This document shows positions 1 to 7,382 of a DNA stretch of 50,997 nucleotides, one piece after another; position 1 is the stretch's first letter, and every line of letters begins with the position of its first letter. The notes beneath the pieces are model-generated. The model worked only from the letters and a program-made list of their open reading frames with translations, made no database searches and had not been told where the DNA came from. Source of the stretch: Actinomycetes bacterium (GTDB taxonomy: Bacteria; Actinomycetota; Actinomycetes; Actinomycetales; Microbacteriaceae); assembly GCA_023428065.1 (NCBI GenBank), contig JAEYZI010000008.1, positions 1-50,997 on the forward strand, in the 5' to 3' direction. The position numbers were made by a program, and so were the translations under genes.

Positions 1-265
1 CGACGACGGAGCGGATGAACTCCGCCGCCTCCACATGCTGCGGATGCGACTGGTAGGCCGCGAGATCCTCGCGCGTCGCGAAGTCCGAGACGAGCACGAC
101 GTGCCAGTTGCCGTCGGTCTCCTCGAGGTCGACCCCGACCTCGAGGAGCTCGGCCGAGACCACGTCGCGCAGGCCTTCGAGGCGCGCCTTGATGCCGAGC
201 GCGTGCGCCTCGCGCTCGGCCGCGTCGTCCGCGGCGAGCCGCCACATCACGATGTGCCGGATCAC
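1..265 (-). CDS. Dabb-family (stress-responsive alpha/beta barrel) protein, 3' end cut by window edge
   Basis: The reading frame begins at GTG 265-263 and is still open at base 1, so about 88 residues are visible and the C-terminus is missing. The visible protein starts MIRHIVMWRL and carries a late YQSHPQHVEAAEF segment; an N-terminal HIVMW strand plus a Y-x-x-HP-x-H stretch is typical of the Dabb dimeric alpha/beta barrel (about 100 residues). Members are small soluble ferredoxin-like folds, often of unknown substrate. The GTG start overlaps the stop of the upstream glutaredoxin-like gene as GTGA, so the two are probably translationally coupled. The fold call is good; the function is not known. 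Confidence 0.75.
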   Translation of the reverse strand, partial: MIRHIVMWRLAADDAAEREAHALGIKARLEGLRDVVSAELLEVGVDLEETDGNWHVVLVSDFATREDLAAYQSHPQHVEAAEFIRSVV

Positions 266-519
266 GCCGACGCCTCTCTCTCGTCGAGAGCACGCCGCAG
301 CCGATCCGCGTCGACGCGCCAGATGGTGTGCACGCGGTCGTCGATGAGCACGACGGGGATCTCCTCCGCATAGCGATCGAGCAGCGCCTCGTCGTCGAGG
401 ATGTTGCGCTCCTCGAGGTCGAGCCCACGCTCGCCGGCGACCTCGAGCACGATCGCGCGCGCGTCGTCACACAGGTGGCATCCGGGCTTTCCGAGCAGGG
501 TGAGGCGTGGTGCGGGCAC
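262..519 (-). CDS. Glutaredoxin-like thiol-disulfide protein (DUF836 type)
   Basis: The 85-residue protein opens MPAPRLTLLGKPGCHLC and has a CxxC redox pair (Cys14, Cys17) after the first beta strand, then an EEIPVVLID segment that supplies the cis-proline loop (IPVV) of the thioredoxin fold. This is the short glutaredoxin family found in many actinobacteria, for example near serB1 in Mycobacterium tuberculosis (Rv0508). It should act as a cytosolic disulfide oxidoreductase; its partner is not visible. The GTG start at 519 lies six bases after TAGTCT (531-526), a leaderless promoter arrangement. The gene shares a bidirectional promoter with the HAD phosphatase. Confidence 0.85.
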   Translation of the reverse strand: MPAPRLTLLGKPGCHLCDDARAIVLEVAGERGLDLEERNILDDEALLDRYAEEIPVVLIDDRVHTIWRVDADRLRRALDEREASA

Positions 520-524
520 CCACC

Positions 525-531
525 TAGACTA
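525..531. promoter_or_regulatory. Overlapping divergent -10 elements (glutaredoxin-like / HAD phosphatase)
   Basis: The heptamer TAGACTA gives TAGACT (525-530) on the plus strand and TAGTCT (531-526) on the minus strand. The minus hexamer is six bases before GTG 519 and the plus hexamer is nine bases before ATG 540. One seven-base core therefore appears to drive both genes outward. No transcription data are available here. Confidence 0.55.
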
Positions 532-539
532 TGGGGGTC

Positions 540-1322
540 ATGCCCGAGGCCACTCCCGCGTCGAAGCCGAGCGATCGCCCGATCATCGCGTTCTTCGACG
601 TCGACAACACGCTCATGCACGGCACGAGCGCGTTCCACGTGGGTCGCGAGGCGTGGGCGCGCGGCATCATCGGCTGGCGCGACATCCTGCTGTTCGCGTG
701 GCATCAGCGCCGGTTCATCAAGGTGGGCGAGAACCACGAGCACATGGGCACCGCCCGGGAGCGCGCCCTCGGGCTCGTCGCGGGGCACACCGAATCGCAG
801 ATCATCGAGATCGCGGAGTCGATCTGGGAGCACCGGATCAAGCCGCGCCTCTGGCCCGAGACGGTCGCGCTCGCGCAGGAGCACCTCGCCAAGGGGCACC
901 AGGTGTGGCTCGTGTCGGCGACGCCCGTCGAGGTGGGCAGGCTCATCGCGACGAAGCTCGGTCTCACGGGCGCTCTCGGCACGCGGGCGGAGGCCGTCGA
1001 CGGGGTCTACACCGGCCGGCTCATCGGTCCCGTGCTGCACGCCGAGCACAAGGCGGTGCGCGCGCGAGCCCTCGCGGAGGAGCTCGACGCCGACCTCGCA
1101 GCGTCGTGGGCGTACTCCGACAGTCGCAACGACATCCCGCTGCTCGAGCTCGTGGGCAACCGCGTCGCCGTGAACCCGGATGCCGGCCTCGCCCGCTACG
1201 CCGCCGAGAAGCGCTGGCCCACGATGCGCCTCGACCCCGCCGCGATCAAGGCGCAGCAGCGGGTCGTGCGCCGCCAGGCGAAGCAGGTGGGCAAGGCCGC
1301 AAAGACGAAGCCCCGGGACTGA
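540..1322 (+). CDS. HAD-IB family hydrolase (SerB1-like phosphatase)
   Basis: This 260-residue cytosolic protein has HAD motif I FFDVDNTL (nucleophile Asp20, acid/base Asp22), a WLVSATP motif II, a conserved lysine in the HKAV region and motif III/IV WAYSDSRNDIPLLE, followed by AVNPD. This is the HAD-IB-hyp1 subfamily that includes mycobacterial SerB1; the real substrate (phosphoserine or another phosphomonoester) cannot be read from the sequence. An in-frame ATG also exists at 531, but it directly abuts the TAGACT -10 hexamer, so ATG 540 on a leaderless transcript is preferred. The stop codon lies in the loop of a strong terminator hairpin. Confidence 0.87.
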   Translation: MPEATPASKPSDRPIIAFFDVDNTLMHGTSAFHVGREAWARGIIGWRDILLFAWHQRRFIKVGENHEHMGTARERALGLVAGHTESQIIEIAESIWEHRIKPRLWPETVALAQEHLAKGHQVWLVSATPVEVGRLIATKLGLTGALGTRAEAVDGVYTGRLIGPVLHAEHKAVRARALAEELDADLAASWAYSDSRNDIPLLELVGNRVAVNPDAGLARYAAEKRWPTMRLDPAAIKAQQRVVRRQAKQVGKAAKTKPRD

Positions 1323-1332
1323 TCCCGGGGCT
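1309..1332. terminator. Bidirectional hairpin terminator enclosing the HAD stop codon
   Basis: Ten-base arms 1309-1318 and 1323-1332 (AGCCCCGGGA / TCCCGGGGCT) are perfectly complementary, with the four-base loop CTGA holding the TGA stop. There is no long T tract, which is usual for high-GC actinobacteria. It sits between convergent genes and can serve both strands. Confidence 0.7.
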
Positions 1333-1337
1333 GTCGG

Positions 1338-1436
1338 TCACTTCTTGTTGCGGCGCTGGTGACGCGTCTTGCGGAGAAGCTTGCGGTGCTTCTTCTTCGC
1401 CATGCGCTTGCGGCGCTTCTTGATGACGGAACCCAT
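1338..1436 (-). CDS. Small ribosomal protein bS22 (AURKAIP1/COX24 domain), 32 residues
   Basis: The ORF runs from ATG 1436 to TGA 1338 and encodes a 32-residue, extremely basic peptide that begins MGSVIKKRRKRMAKKKHRK and ends in RRNKK. This closely matches the actinobacterial small-subunit protein bS22 (M. tuberculosis Rv0500B, seen in mycobacterial ribosome structures). It should bind rRNA on the 30S subunit. Composition is almost entirely Lys, Arg and His, and the MGSVIKKRRKRM start is near-invariant across Actinobacteria. The next gene on the same strand upstream is the Rv0500A-like HTH protein, the same order as in mycobacteria. It is easily missed by gene callers because of its length. 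Confidence 0.93.
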   Translation of the reverse strand: MGSVIKKRRKRMAKKKHRKLLRKTRHQRRNKK

Positions 1437-1565
1437 GTTCACCTCATTCGTTCGTCGTACGGACCCGATGGTCCGTGACGAACCGCGGGAAGCCTAACCG
1501 GGAGAGTCTACCAAAGCCCTCCGGGGCCCCGGCGCGGGGAAGCGGCGGGGCCGACGTCGAGGCGG

Positions 1566-1766
1566 TCAGCCCGCCTGCACGTCGGTGTCGGCGATGCCGA
1601 CGACGCCCGCGACGGCCGACTCGGGGATGCGGTACGAGCGCCCGAAGCGCACGGCGGGAAGCTCGCCCGCGTGCACGAGGCGGTAGACCGTCATCGTGGA
1701 GACGCGCATCATGTCGGCGACCTCCTGAACCGTCAGGAATCGCACGTCGGAGAGATCGCGTGCCAT
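1566..1766 (-). CDS. Excisionase/BldC-like helix-turn-helix DNA-binding protein (Rv0500A-type)
   Basis: The 66-residue protein contains a MerR-type winged helix: LTVQEVADMMRVSTMTVYRLVHAGELP is a helix-turn-helix and AVRFGRSYRIPESAV is the wing. It is the single-domain family found next to bS22 and proC in mycobacteria (Rv0500A) and related to BldC. It probably binds DNA cooperatively as a nucleoid-style or developmental regulator; targets are unknown. The upstream region (1767-1830) contains repeated GTGACT units and ACTCC/GGAGT inverted arms that could be an autoregulatory site. A purine-rich GAGGCGG precedes ATG 1766. Confidence 0.85.
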   Translation of the reverse strand: MARDLSDVRFLTVQEVADMMRVSTMTVYRLVHAGELPAVRFGRSYRIPESAVAGVVGIADTDVQAG

Positions 1767-1897
1767 GTCCGCCTCGTGGGTCGTGTGGGTGGTGTGACTC
1801 CTGTGACTGGAGTGCTCAGCGACAGAGTAGGGGCTGGGAGCACACCGTGTCCAGGCGGGCGGATGAGCCGCGAACGGGGGCGTGCGATCCTGTCAGG

Positions 1898-2929
1898 GTG
1901 AGGCTTCTCGCCGCGTTCCGTGCGTCACGCCGACAGCCGTGGCTGCAGGTCGCGAAATCCGCCCTCGCGACGGTCGCCGCGTGGCTCGCCGCGATGTGGC
2001 TCGTGCCCGACGCCATCCCCGTGTTCGCGGCGATCGCGGCGCTGCTCGTCGTGCAGCCGAGCCTCGACCAGTCGATCACGAAGGCGATCGAGCGCACCGT
2101 GGGCGTCGTCGCGGGCGTCGTCGTCGCCTCCGCGCTGTCGCTCGCGTTCGGCCGATCGACGTGGGTCGTGCTCACGGCGGTCGTGGCGGCGCTCGCGGTC
2201 GCGTGGCTGCTGCGCATGACGACGGGCACCGCGAACCAGGTGGCCATCAGCGCGATCCTCGTGCTCGCGCTCGGGGCGGTCACCCCCCACTACGCGCTCG
2301 ACCGGGTCATCGAGACGGTGCTCGGGGCCGCGATCGGCTTCGTCGTGAACCTCGTGTTCGTGCCGCCGCTCGCGCTCGAGCCCGCACGGACATCCGTCGA
2401 GGGGCTCGGCGAACAGCTCGCGGACTCGCTCGAGCGGCTCGCCGCCGCGCTCGAGACCCCGCAGACGCCCGCCCAGCTCGAGGAGCTCATGATCACGGCG
2501 CGGCTGCTGCGGCCGATGGCGGGCACGGCGACGGATGCCATCGCCGCCGCCACCGAGTCGCTCACCCTCAACCCCCGCGCCCGGCGGCACCGCGACGAGC
2601 TCGCGGGCCTCCAGGGGACGCTCACGACCCTCACGCCGATGGTCACGCAGACGATCGGCATGACGCGCGCCCTCTACGACCGCTACGAGCCGGATCTCGC
2701 CGAGGAACCGACCGTGCGCGCGATCGCGGAGCAGCTGCGACGGGCGGCGCACGACGTGCGCCGCGTCGTGCGCCGCACGGCCGCCACCCCCGCGTCACCG
2801 CCGACCGAGAGCATCCCCGCCCTCACCTCGCCGCTCGCCATCGCGACGCCGTCGTCGGATCACTGGATCCTGGTGGGGTCGCTGCTGGAAGACCTGCGGC
2901 GCATCCACGAGAACCTCGCGGAGCGGTGA
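1898..2929 (+). CDS. FUSC/ArAE-family integral membrane protein (aromatic acid exporter-like)
   Basis: From GTG 1898 the protein is 343 residues. The N-terminal half has about six hydrophobic segments (such as ATVAAWLAAMWLV, VFAAIAALLVVQP, VVLTAVVAALAVAWLL and AISAILVLALGAV), including the PSLDQSITKAIERTVGVVAG stretch typical of FUSC/DUF939 proteins. The C-terminal half is soluble and rich in helix-forming Leu/Glu/Arg, likely a cytosolic coiled domain. Families of this kind export aromatic carboxylates or related compounds, but the substrate here is unknown. The frame is open far upstream; GTG 1898 is chosen because it starts at the first conserved segment, with GATCCT seven bases before it. 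Confidence 0.8.
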   Translation: MRLLAAFRASRRQPWLQVAKSALATVAAWLAAMWLVPDAIPVFAAIAALLVVQPSLDQSITKAIERTVGVVAGVVVASALSLAFGRSTWVVLTAVVAALAVAWLLRMTTGTANQVAISAILVLALGAVTPHYALDRVIETVLGAAIGFVVNLVFVPPLALEPARTSVEGLGEQLADSLERLAAALETPQTPAQLEELMITARLLRPMAGTATDAIAAATESLTLNPRARRHRDELAGLQGTLTTLTPMVTQTIGMTRALYDRYEPDLAEEPTVRAIAEQLRRAAHDVRRVVRRTAATPASPPTESIPALTSPLAIATPSSDHWILVGSLLEDLRRIHENLAER

Positions 2930-2936
2930 CCTCGCG

Positions 2937-3389
2937 TCAGTGCTCGCCCTTGCGGAGCTTCTCGCTCACCCGCTGACGTGCGCCCTCGATCTTCTCCTGT
3001 GCCGTCTCGAACGCGACGCGCGCGGCGTTCGCCGTCTCGGCCGCCGTGCGCCCGATCCGATCGCCGAACTCCGCGCCCGCCCAGGCCGCATAGACGGTCG
3101 TCGCGCCGTTCTCGTCGGTTCCCACCGTGAAGTCGGTGAACGGCTCGAGCCACACCTCGACCTCTTCGAGCGGGCTCGCGTCGAGGTGGTAGTAGCGGTG
3201 CTGGCCCTCCTCGCGCACGCCCACGAGTCCGTGCTCGCGCAGCACCTTGAGGTGCTTCGACACCGTCGGCTGGGCGACGCCCAGCTCGGTCACGAGATCG
3301 CCGACCGCGAGCTCCCCGCGGCTCTCGAGAAGCTGTCGCAGGATCTCGCGTCGTGTCCCGTCGGCGAGGACGTCGAAGATGTCGGCCAT
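2937..3389 (-). CDS. ArsR-family winged-helix transcriptional regulator
   Basis: The 150-residue protein has an N-terminal ArsR winged helix: DVLADGTRREILRQLLES, the recognition helix VAQPTVSKHLKVLREHGLV, and a wing GVREEGQHRYYHLD. No metal-binding CxC motif is present. The C-terminal half contains an acidic patch and a helix ending in EKLRKGEH, resembling the ArsR proteins that pair with SRPBCC/AHSA1 proteins, but no such partner is next to it. ATG 3389 follows TAGTCT (3401-3396) by six bases, so the mRNA is probably leaderless. It is divergent from ktrB. Confidence 0.85.
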   Translation of the reverse strand: MADIFDVLADGTRREILRQLLESRGELAVGDLVTELGVAQPTVSKHLKVLREHGLVGVREEGQHRYYHLDASPLEEVEVWLEPFTDFTVGTDENGATTVYAAWAGAEFGDRIGRTAAETANAARVAFETAQEKIEGARQRVSEKLRKGEH

Positions 3390-3460
3390 TCCGACAGACT
3401 AGCCAGCGCATCGCGGGAGTACCATGACCCGGGTCCGACGGTCGGAGGCGAGGGGGACGG

Positions 3461-4888
3461 ATGCGCACCAGGCCGGTGCAGCGCGACCCTCTCGTCGCGC
3501 GCGTGCTCGACAGGGTGGGCGACTTCGCGACGCTCACCCCGGCACGCTTCGCGATCGTCGTGTTCGCGAGTCTCGTGGCGCTCTTCACCGTGCTGTTCTC
3601 GCTGCCGATCGCGACGACCTCCGGCGAGCGCACCCCGCTCGTCGACGCGGTCTTCACGGCCGTCTCCGTCATCTGCGTGACGGGCCTCTCGACGGTCGAC
3701 ATGGCCACCTACTGGTCGCCGTTCGGCCACGTGCTCGTGTTCGTCGGCGTCGAGATCGGCGGCATCGGCGTGCTCACGGTCGCCTCGATCCTCGGCCTCG
3801 TCATCAGCCGCAAGCTCGGCCTCCGGCAGAAGCTCATGGCCGCGGGCGACGCGAACCCGCTCCGCATCCGGCGCGGCCCCATCTCGGAAGGTCAGGCGGT
3901 GCGGCTCGGCGAGACGGGCAACCTGCTCGCGACCGTCGCGGTGAGCGTCATCGTCATCGAGCTCGCGGTCGCGGCGCTCATCTTCCCCCGGCTGCTCGTC
4001 GCCGGCACCGAGTGGCCGACGGCCCTGTGGGAGTCGATCTACTTCTCGGCCATGGCCTTCACCAACACGGGGTTCTCGCCCGCCGCCGACGGGATCGCCC
4101 CCTTCGCGGGCGACTGGTGGTTCCTCGGCGCCCTCATGATCGCGACCGTCTTCGGCGCGATCGGATTCCCCGTGATCTACGTTCTGCGCAAGAACCTGCG
4201 CCAGCCCCACCGCTGGTCGCTCCACGTCAAGCTCACGCTCGTGTGGTTCGCCGTGCTGCTCGTGGGCGGCGCCATCGTCTACCTCCTGCTCGAGTGGAAC
4301 AACCCCGCGACGATGGCCGGCATGGGCGCGAGCGACCGCATCCTCAACAGCCTCTTCCTCTCGACCATGGCGCGCTCGGGCGGCTTCTCGACGCTCGACA
4401 TCGGCGACCTCGACGGATCGAGCCTGCTCGTGACCGACATGCTCATGTTCGTGGGCGGCGGGTCGGCGTCGACGGCGGGTGGCATCAAGGTCACGACCCT
4501 CGCCATCCTGTTCCTCGCGGCCTTCGCGGAGGCGCGGGGCAACGACGACATGGAGGCCTACGGCCGCCGCGTGCCGCCGGATGTGCTGCGCCTCGCCGTG
4601 TCGGTCGTGCTGTGGGGTGCGACGATCGTCGCGGGCGCCACGATCCTCATCCTCTTCATCAACGACGACGCGCCGCTCGACTACGTGCTCTTCGACGTCA
4701 TCAGCGCCTTCGCGACGTGTGGCCTCACGACCGGGTTCACACAGAACGCGAACGACGCGACCCAGTACGTGCTCGCGGCCACGATGTTCTTCGGCCGCAT
4801 CGGTACAGTGACTCTCGCCGCAGCGCTCGCGGCGTCGATCCGGCGGCAGTACTTCCGCCGCCCCGAGGAGAGGCCCATCGTTGGTTGA
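3461..4888 (+). CDS. ktrB: TrkH/KtrB-type potassium uptake channel subunit
   Basis: This 475-residue polytopic membrane protein has the four membrane-pore-membrane repeats of the TrkH/KtrB family: filter-like loops are visible at CVTGLSTVD, TNTGFSP, ARSGGFSTLD and ATCGLTTGF, each with the selectivity glycine. It forms the K+-translocating dimer in the plasma membrane and is gated by the cytosolic KtrA ring encoded next. Its stop overlaps the TTG start of ktrA by 8 bp. A purine-rich GGAGGCGAGGGGG precedes ATG 3461. Ktr systems usually couple K+ to Na+ entry; whether Na+ is used here cannot be read from sequence. Confidence 0.93.
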   Translation: MRTRPVQRDPLVARVLDRVGDFATLTPARFAIVVFASLVALFTVLFSLPIATTSGERTPLVDAVFTAVSVICVTGLSTVDMATYWSPFGHVLVFVGVEIGGIGVLTVASILGLVISRKLGLRQKLMAAGDANPLRIRRGPISEGQAVRLGETGNLLATVAVSVIVIELAVAALIFPRLLVAGTEWPTALWESIYFSAMAFTNTGFSPAADGIAPFAGDWWFLGALMIATVFGAIGFPVIYVLRKNLRQPHRWSLHVKLTLVWFAVLLVGGAIVYLLLEWNNPATMAGMGASDRILNSLFLSTMARSGGFSTLDIGDLDGSSLLVTDMLMFVGGGSASTAGGIKVTTLAILFLAAFAEARGNDDMEAYGRRVPPDVLRLAVSVVLWGATIVAGATILILFINDDAPLDYVLFDVISAFATCGLTTGFTQNANDATQYVLAATMFFGRIGTVTLAAALAASIRRQYFRRPEERPIVG

Positions 4889-5552
4889 GAAGATCGCCCA
4901 CGACGCCCCCGTGCTCGTGATCGGGCTCGGCCGCTTCGGTGCGGCCACGGCCGGCCAGCTGCAGCGCCTCGACCGCGATGTGCTCGCCGTCGACGAGGAC
5001 ATGACGCTCGTGCAGAAGTGGTCGGAGCGCGTGACCCACGCCGTGCAGGCGGATGCGCGCTCGATCGACGCGCTGCGGCAGATCGGCGCCGAGGACTTCC
5101 AGATCGCCGTCGTCGCGGTCGGCAGCTCCGTGGAGTCGAGCGTGCTCATCACGGCGAACCTCGTCGACCTCAAGATCCCGCAGATCTGGGCGAAGGCCGT
5201 GAGCCAGTCGCACGGCAAGATCCTCAGCCGCATCGGCGCGAACCACGTCATCTACCCGGAGGCGGAGGCCGGCGAACGCGTCGCCCACCTCGTGTCGGGC
5301 CGCATGATCGACTTCATCGAGTTCGACGACGGCTTCGCGATCGTGAAGATGTACCCGCCGAAGCCCATCCGCGGGCTCAGCCTCGCCGAATCGCACGTGC
5401 GCCAGCGCTACGGCATCACGGTGGTCGGCGTGAAGAGCCCCGGCAAGGACTTCACCTACGCGACCGCCGAGACGGTCGTCTCCAACCACGACCTCATCAT
5501 CGCGTCGGGGTCCACGTCCGATCTCGAGAAGTTCGCGGCCCTGCAGGACTGA
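4881..5552 (+). CDS. ktrA: KtrA/TrkA-family RCK potassium uptake regulatory subunit
   Basis: The 223-residue cytosolic protein has an RCK_N Rossmann domain (VLVIGLGRFGAA, Gly-x-Gly-x-x-Gly; acidic VDED at the end of strand 2) and an RCK_C domain from about residue 140. It should form an octameric ring that binds ATP/ADP or NAD(H) and gates KtrB. The start is TTG 4881, preceded by a strong GAGGAGAGG ribosome site at 4866-4873, and it overlaps the end of ktrB by 8 bp, so translation is coupled. Two bases separate its end from the convergent proC. Confidence 0.92.
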   Translation: MVEKIAHDAPVLVIGLGRFGAATAGQLQRLDRDVLAVDEDMTLVQKWSERVTHAVQADARSIDALRQIGAEDFQIAVVAVGSSVESSVLITANLVDLKIPQIWAKAVSQSHGKILSRIGANHVIYPEAEAGERVAHLVSGRMIDFIEFDDGFAIVKMYPPKPIRGLSLAESHVRQRYGITVVGVKSPGKDFTYATAETVVSNHDLIIASGSTSDLEKFAALQD

Positions 5553-5553
5553 G

Positions 5554-6375
5554 CTACGCGCCCGCCAGCTCCTTCGCCCGGGCGATCGCGGCGTCCGCGG
5601 CGCGCTCGAAGGTGTCGGCGAGCTTCGCATCGTCGAGCACGGCGATGAGCCGCTCGGTCGTGCCCTTCGGGCTCGTCACCCGGCGGCGCAGCTCGGCGGG
5701 CTCCTCGCCCGTCGATTCGAGCATGAGCGCCGAGCCGATGAGGGTCTGCTCGGCCATGAGCCGCGCCTCGTCGGGGGCGAAGCCGAGTCGTTCGGCGGTC
5801 TCGGTCAGCTGCTCGACGAGGAAGAAGACCGTGGCGGGGCCCGAGCCCGAGATCGCCGAGAGGGCGTCGATCCTGTCCTCCGGCAGTTCGACGACCACCC
5901 CGACGGCCGAGAACAGCTCGCGCGCGAGGGCGAGCTCGGCGTCGCCCGCGCGCGAGCCGGCGGCGACCCCCGTGACGGCACGCCGCACGAGAGCGGGCGT
6001 GTTGGGCATCGTGCGGATGACGGGGTTCGGCACGACGGCCTCCATCGTCGCCGTCGTGACGCCCGCCGCGACGCTCACGACGACGGCATCCGCGGGAAGC
6101 GCGTCGGCGACTTCGCGCAGGGTGTCGACGATCATGGCGGGCTTCACGCCGAGCAGCACGACTTCCGCTCCCTCCACCGCGGCCGCGTTCGCATCCGTCC
6201 GCTCCTCGAGCGCGAAGGCGCGCACGCCCTCGGCCCGCCACGCCTCGGCGGACGCCGTCGAGCGCGTGCTGACGGCGACGGAGGCGGGGTCGACCCCCGC
6301 GGCGATCAGGCCGCGCACGATGGCTCCCGCCATCGAACCGGCGCCGAGGACGGCGAGGGGCGGGAGGGTCGTCAT
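5554..6375 (-). CDS. proC: Pyrroline-5-carboxylate reductase
   Basis: ProC makes L-proline from 1-pyrroline-5-carboxylate with NAD(P)H in the cytosol. The 273-residue protein has the N-terminal dinucleotide fold LAVLGAGSMAGAI, the VKPAMI and RTMPNTPAL segments, and the C-terminal P5CR signature AISGSGPATVFFLVEQL ... RRRVTSPKGTTE. An upstream in-frame ATG at 6384 overlaps the TAGGAT -10 hexamer (6388-6383); ATG 6375, seven bases after it, is the better start on a leaderless mRNA. Mycobacteria also keep proC next to the Rv0500A/bS22 pair, as here within 4 kb. Confidence 0.93.
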   Translation of the reverse strand: MTTLPPLAVLGAGSMAGAIVRGLIAAGVDPASVAVSTRSTASAEAWRAEGVRAFALEERTDANAAAVEGAEVVLLGVKPAMIVDTLREVADALPADAVVVSVAAGVTTATMEAVVPNPVIRTMPNTPALVRRAVTGVAAGSRAGDAELALARELFSAVGVVVELPEDRIDALSAISGSGPATVFFLVEQLTETAERLGFAPDEARLMAEQTLIGSALMLESTGEEPAELRRRVTSPKGTTERLIAVLDDAKLADTFERAADAAIARAKELAGA

Positions 6376-6382
6376 GGCCCTC

Positions 6383-6392
6383 ATCCTAGAAT
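6383..6392. promoter_or_regulatory. Overlapping divergent -10 elements (proC / CDF transporter)
   Basis: The decamer ATCCTAGAAT holds TAGAAT (6387-6392) on plus and TAGGAT (6388-6383) on minus, sharing the central TA. Plus ATG 6399 is six bases downstream and minus ATG 6375 seven bases downstream. Both genes appear to be leaderless, with 23 bp between start codons, and the two promoters should exclude each other. Confidence 0.65.
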
Positions 6393-6398
6393 CGGGGC

Positions 6399-7361
6399 AT
6401 GAGCGCGTCCGGCGGTACGAAGGCGATCATCGCGGCATTCCTGGCCAACCTCGGGATCGCGATCACGAAGTTCGTCGCATGGTTCTTCTCGGGGTCCAGC
6501 TCGATGCTCGCGGAGGGCGTGCACTCGGTCGCCGACGCGGGCAACCAGCTGCTCCTGCTGCTCGGCGGACGCAAGGCGAAGAAGGCCGCGGATGCCGAGC
6601 ATCCGTTCGGCTACGGCCGCGAACGCTACGTGTACGCCTTCGTCGTCGCGATCATCCTGTTCTCGGTCGGCGGCGTGTTCTCGATCTACGAGGGCATCGA
6701 GAAGCTCACACACCCGCACCCGCTCGAGAACGCGTGGCTGCCGATCCTCGTGCTCGTGATCGCGATCGGGCTCGAGGGCTTCTCGCTGCGCACGGCGGTC
6801 AAGGAGTCGAACCACGTGCGCGGCAAGCAGAGCTGGGTGCAGTTCGTGCGCCGCGCGAAGCAGCCCGAGCTGCCCGTCGTGCTGCTCGAGGACGTCGCCG
6901 CGCTCCTCGGCCTCGTGCTCGCGCTCACGGGCGTCGGCCTCACGATCCTCACGGGCGACAACCTGTGGGACGGCGTGGGCACGATCGCGATTGGCGTGCT
7001 GCTCGTGACCGTCGCCGTCATCCTCGGCATCGAGACCAAGAGCCTCCTCGTGGGCGAGGGCGCCGAACCGGATGTCGTGCGCAAGATCCTCGCCGCGTTC
7101 AACGGCCACCCGCAGGTCGAGGCCGTCATCCACATGAAGACCCTCTACCTCGGACCCGACGAGCTGCTCGTCGCCGCGAAGATCGCCGTGCCGAAGGCGA
7201 CGCGCGCCGTGGAGGTCGCCGCCGCGATCGACGCGATCGAGAAGGACGTGCGAGCGGCCGTGCCCGTCGCCCGCGTCATCTACCTCGAGCCCGACATCTA
7301 CGTGCCCCGCGACGACGACCATCCGCCCACGGACGCCATCGTCATCAAGAGCACCGACTGA
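6399..7361 (+). CDS. Cation diffusion facilitator transporter (ZnT9/SLC30A9-like)
   Basis: The 320-residue membrane protein has six hydrophobic segments and a C-terminal cytosolic ferredoxin-like domain (VEAVIHMKTLYLGPDELLVAAKI). TM2 carries HSVAD, half of the tetrahedral metal site, while TM5 carries EDVAA in place of the usual HxxxD, as in the SLC30A9-like branch. The family usually exports divalent metal in exchange for protons; the altered site makes the transported ion uncertain. HPFGYGRERYVYAFVVA after TM2 is conserved. ATG 6399 is leaderless after TAGAAT. A small membrane protein gene follows 21 bp later. Confidence 0.88.
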   Translation: MSASGGTKAIIAAFLANLGIAITKFVAWFFSGSSSMLAEGVHSVADAGNQLLLLLGGRKAKKAADAEHPFGYGRERYVYAFVVAIILFSVGGVFSIYEGIEKLTHPHPLENAWLPILVLVIAIGLEGFSLRTAVKESNHVRGKQSWVQFVRRAKQPELPVVLLEDVAALLGLVLALTGVGLTILTGDNLWDGVGTIAIGVLLVTVAVILGIETKSLLVGEGAEPDVVRKILAAFNGHPQVEAVIHMKTLYLGPDELLVAAKIAVPKATRAVEVAAAIDAIEKDVRAAVPVARVIYLEPDIYVPRDDDHPPTDAIVIKSTD

Positions 7362-7382
7362 CACCCGAAAAAGGAGCACCCC

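Noticed and set aside
3290..5251. 653-codon minus-strand open frame opposite ktrB/ktrA
   Set aside because: Low-complexity Arg/His/Asp/Glu composition, no motifs, and complete overlap with clear potassium uptake genes.
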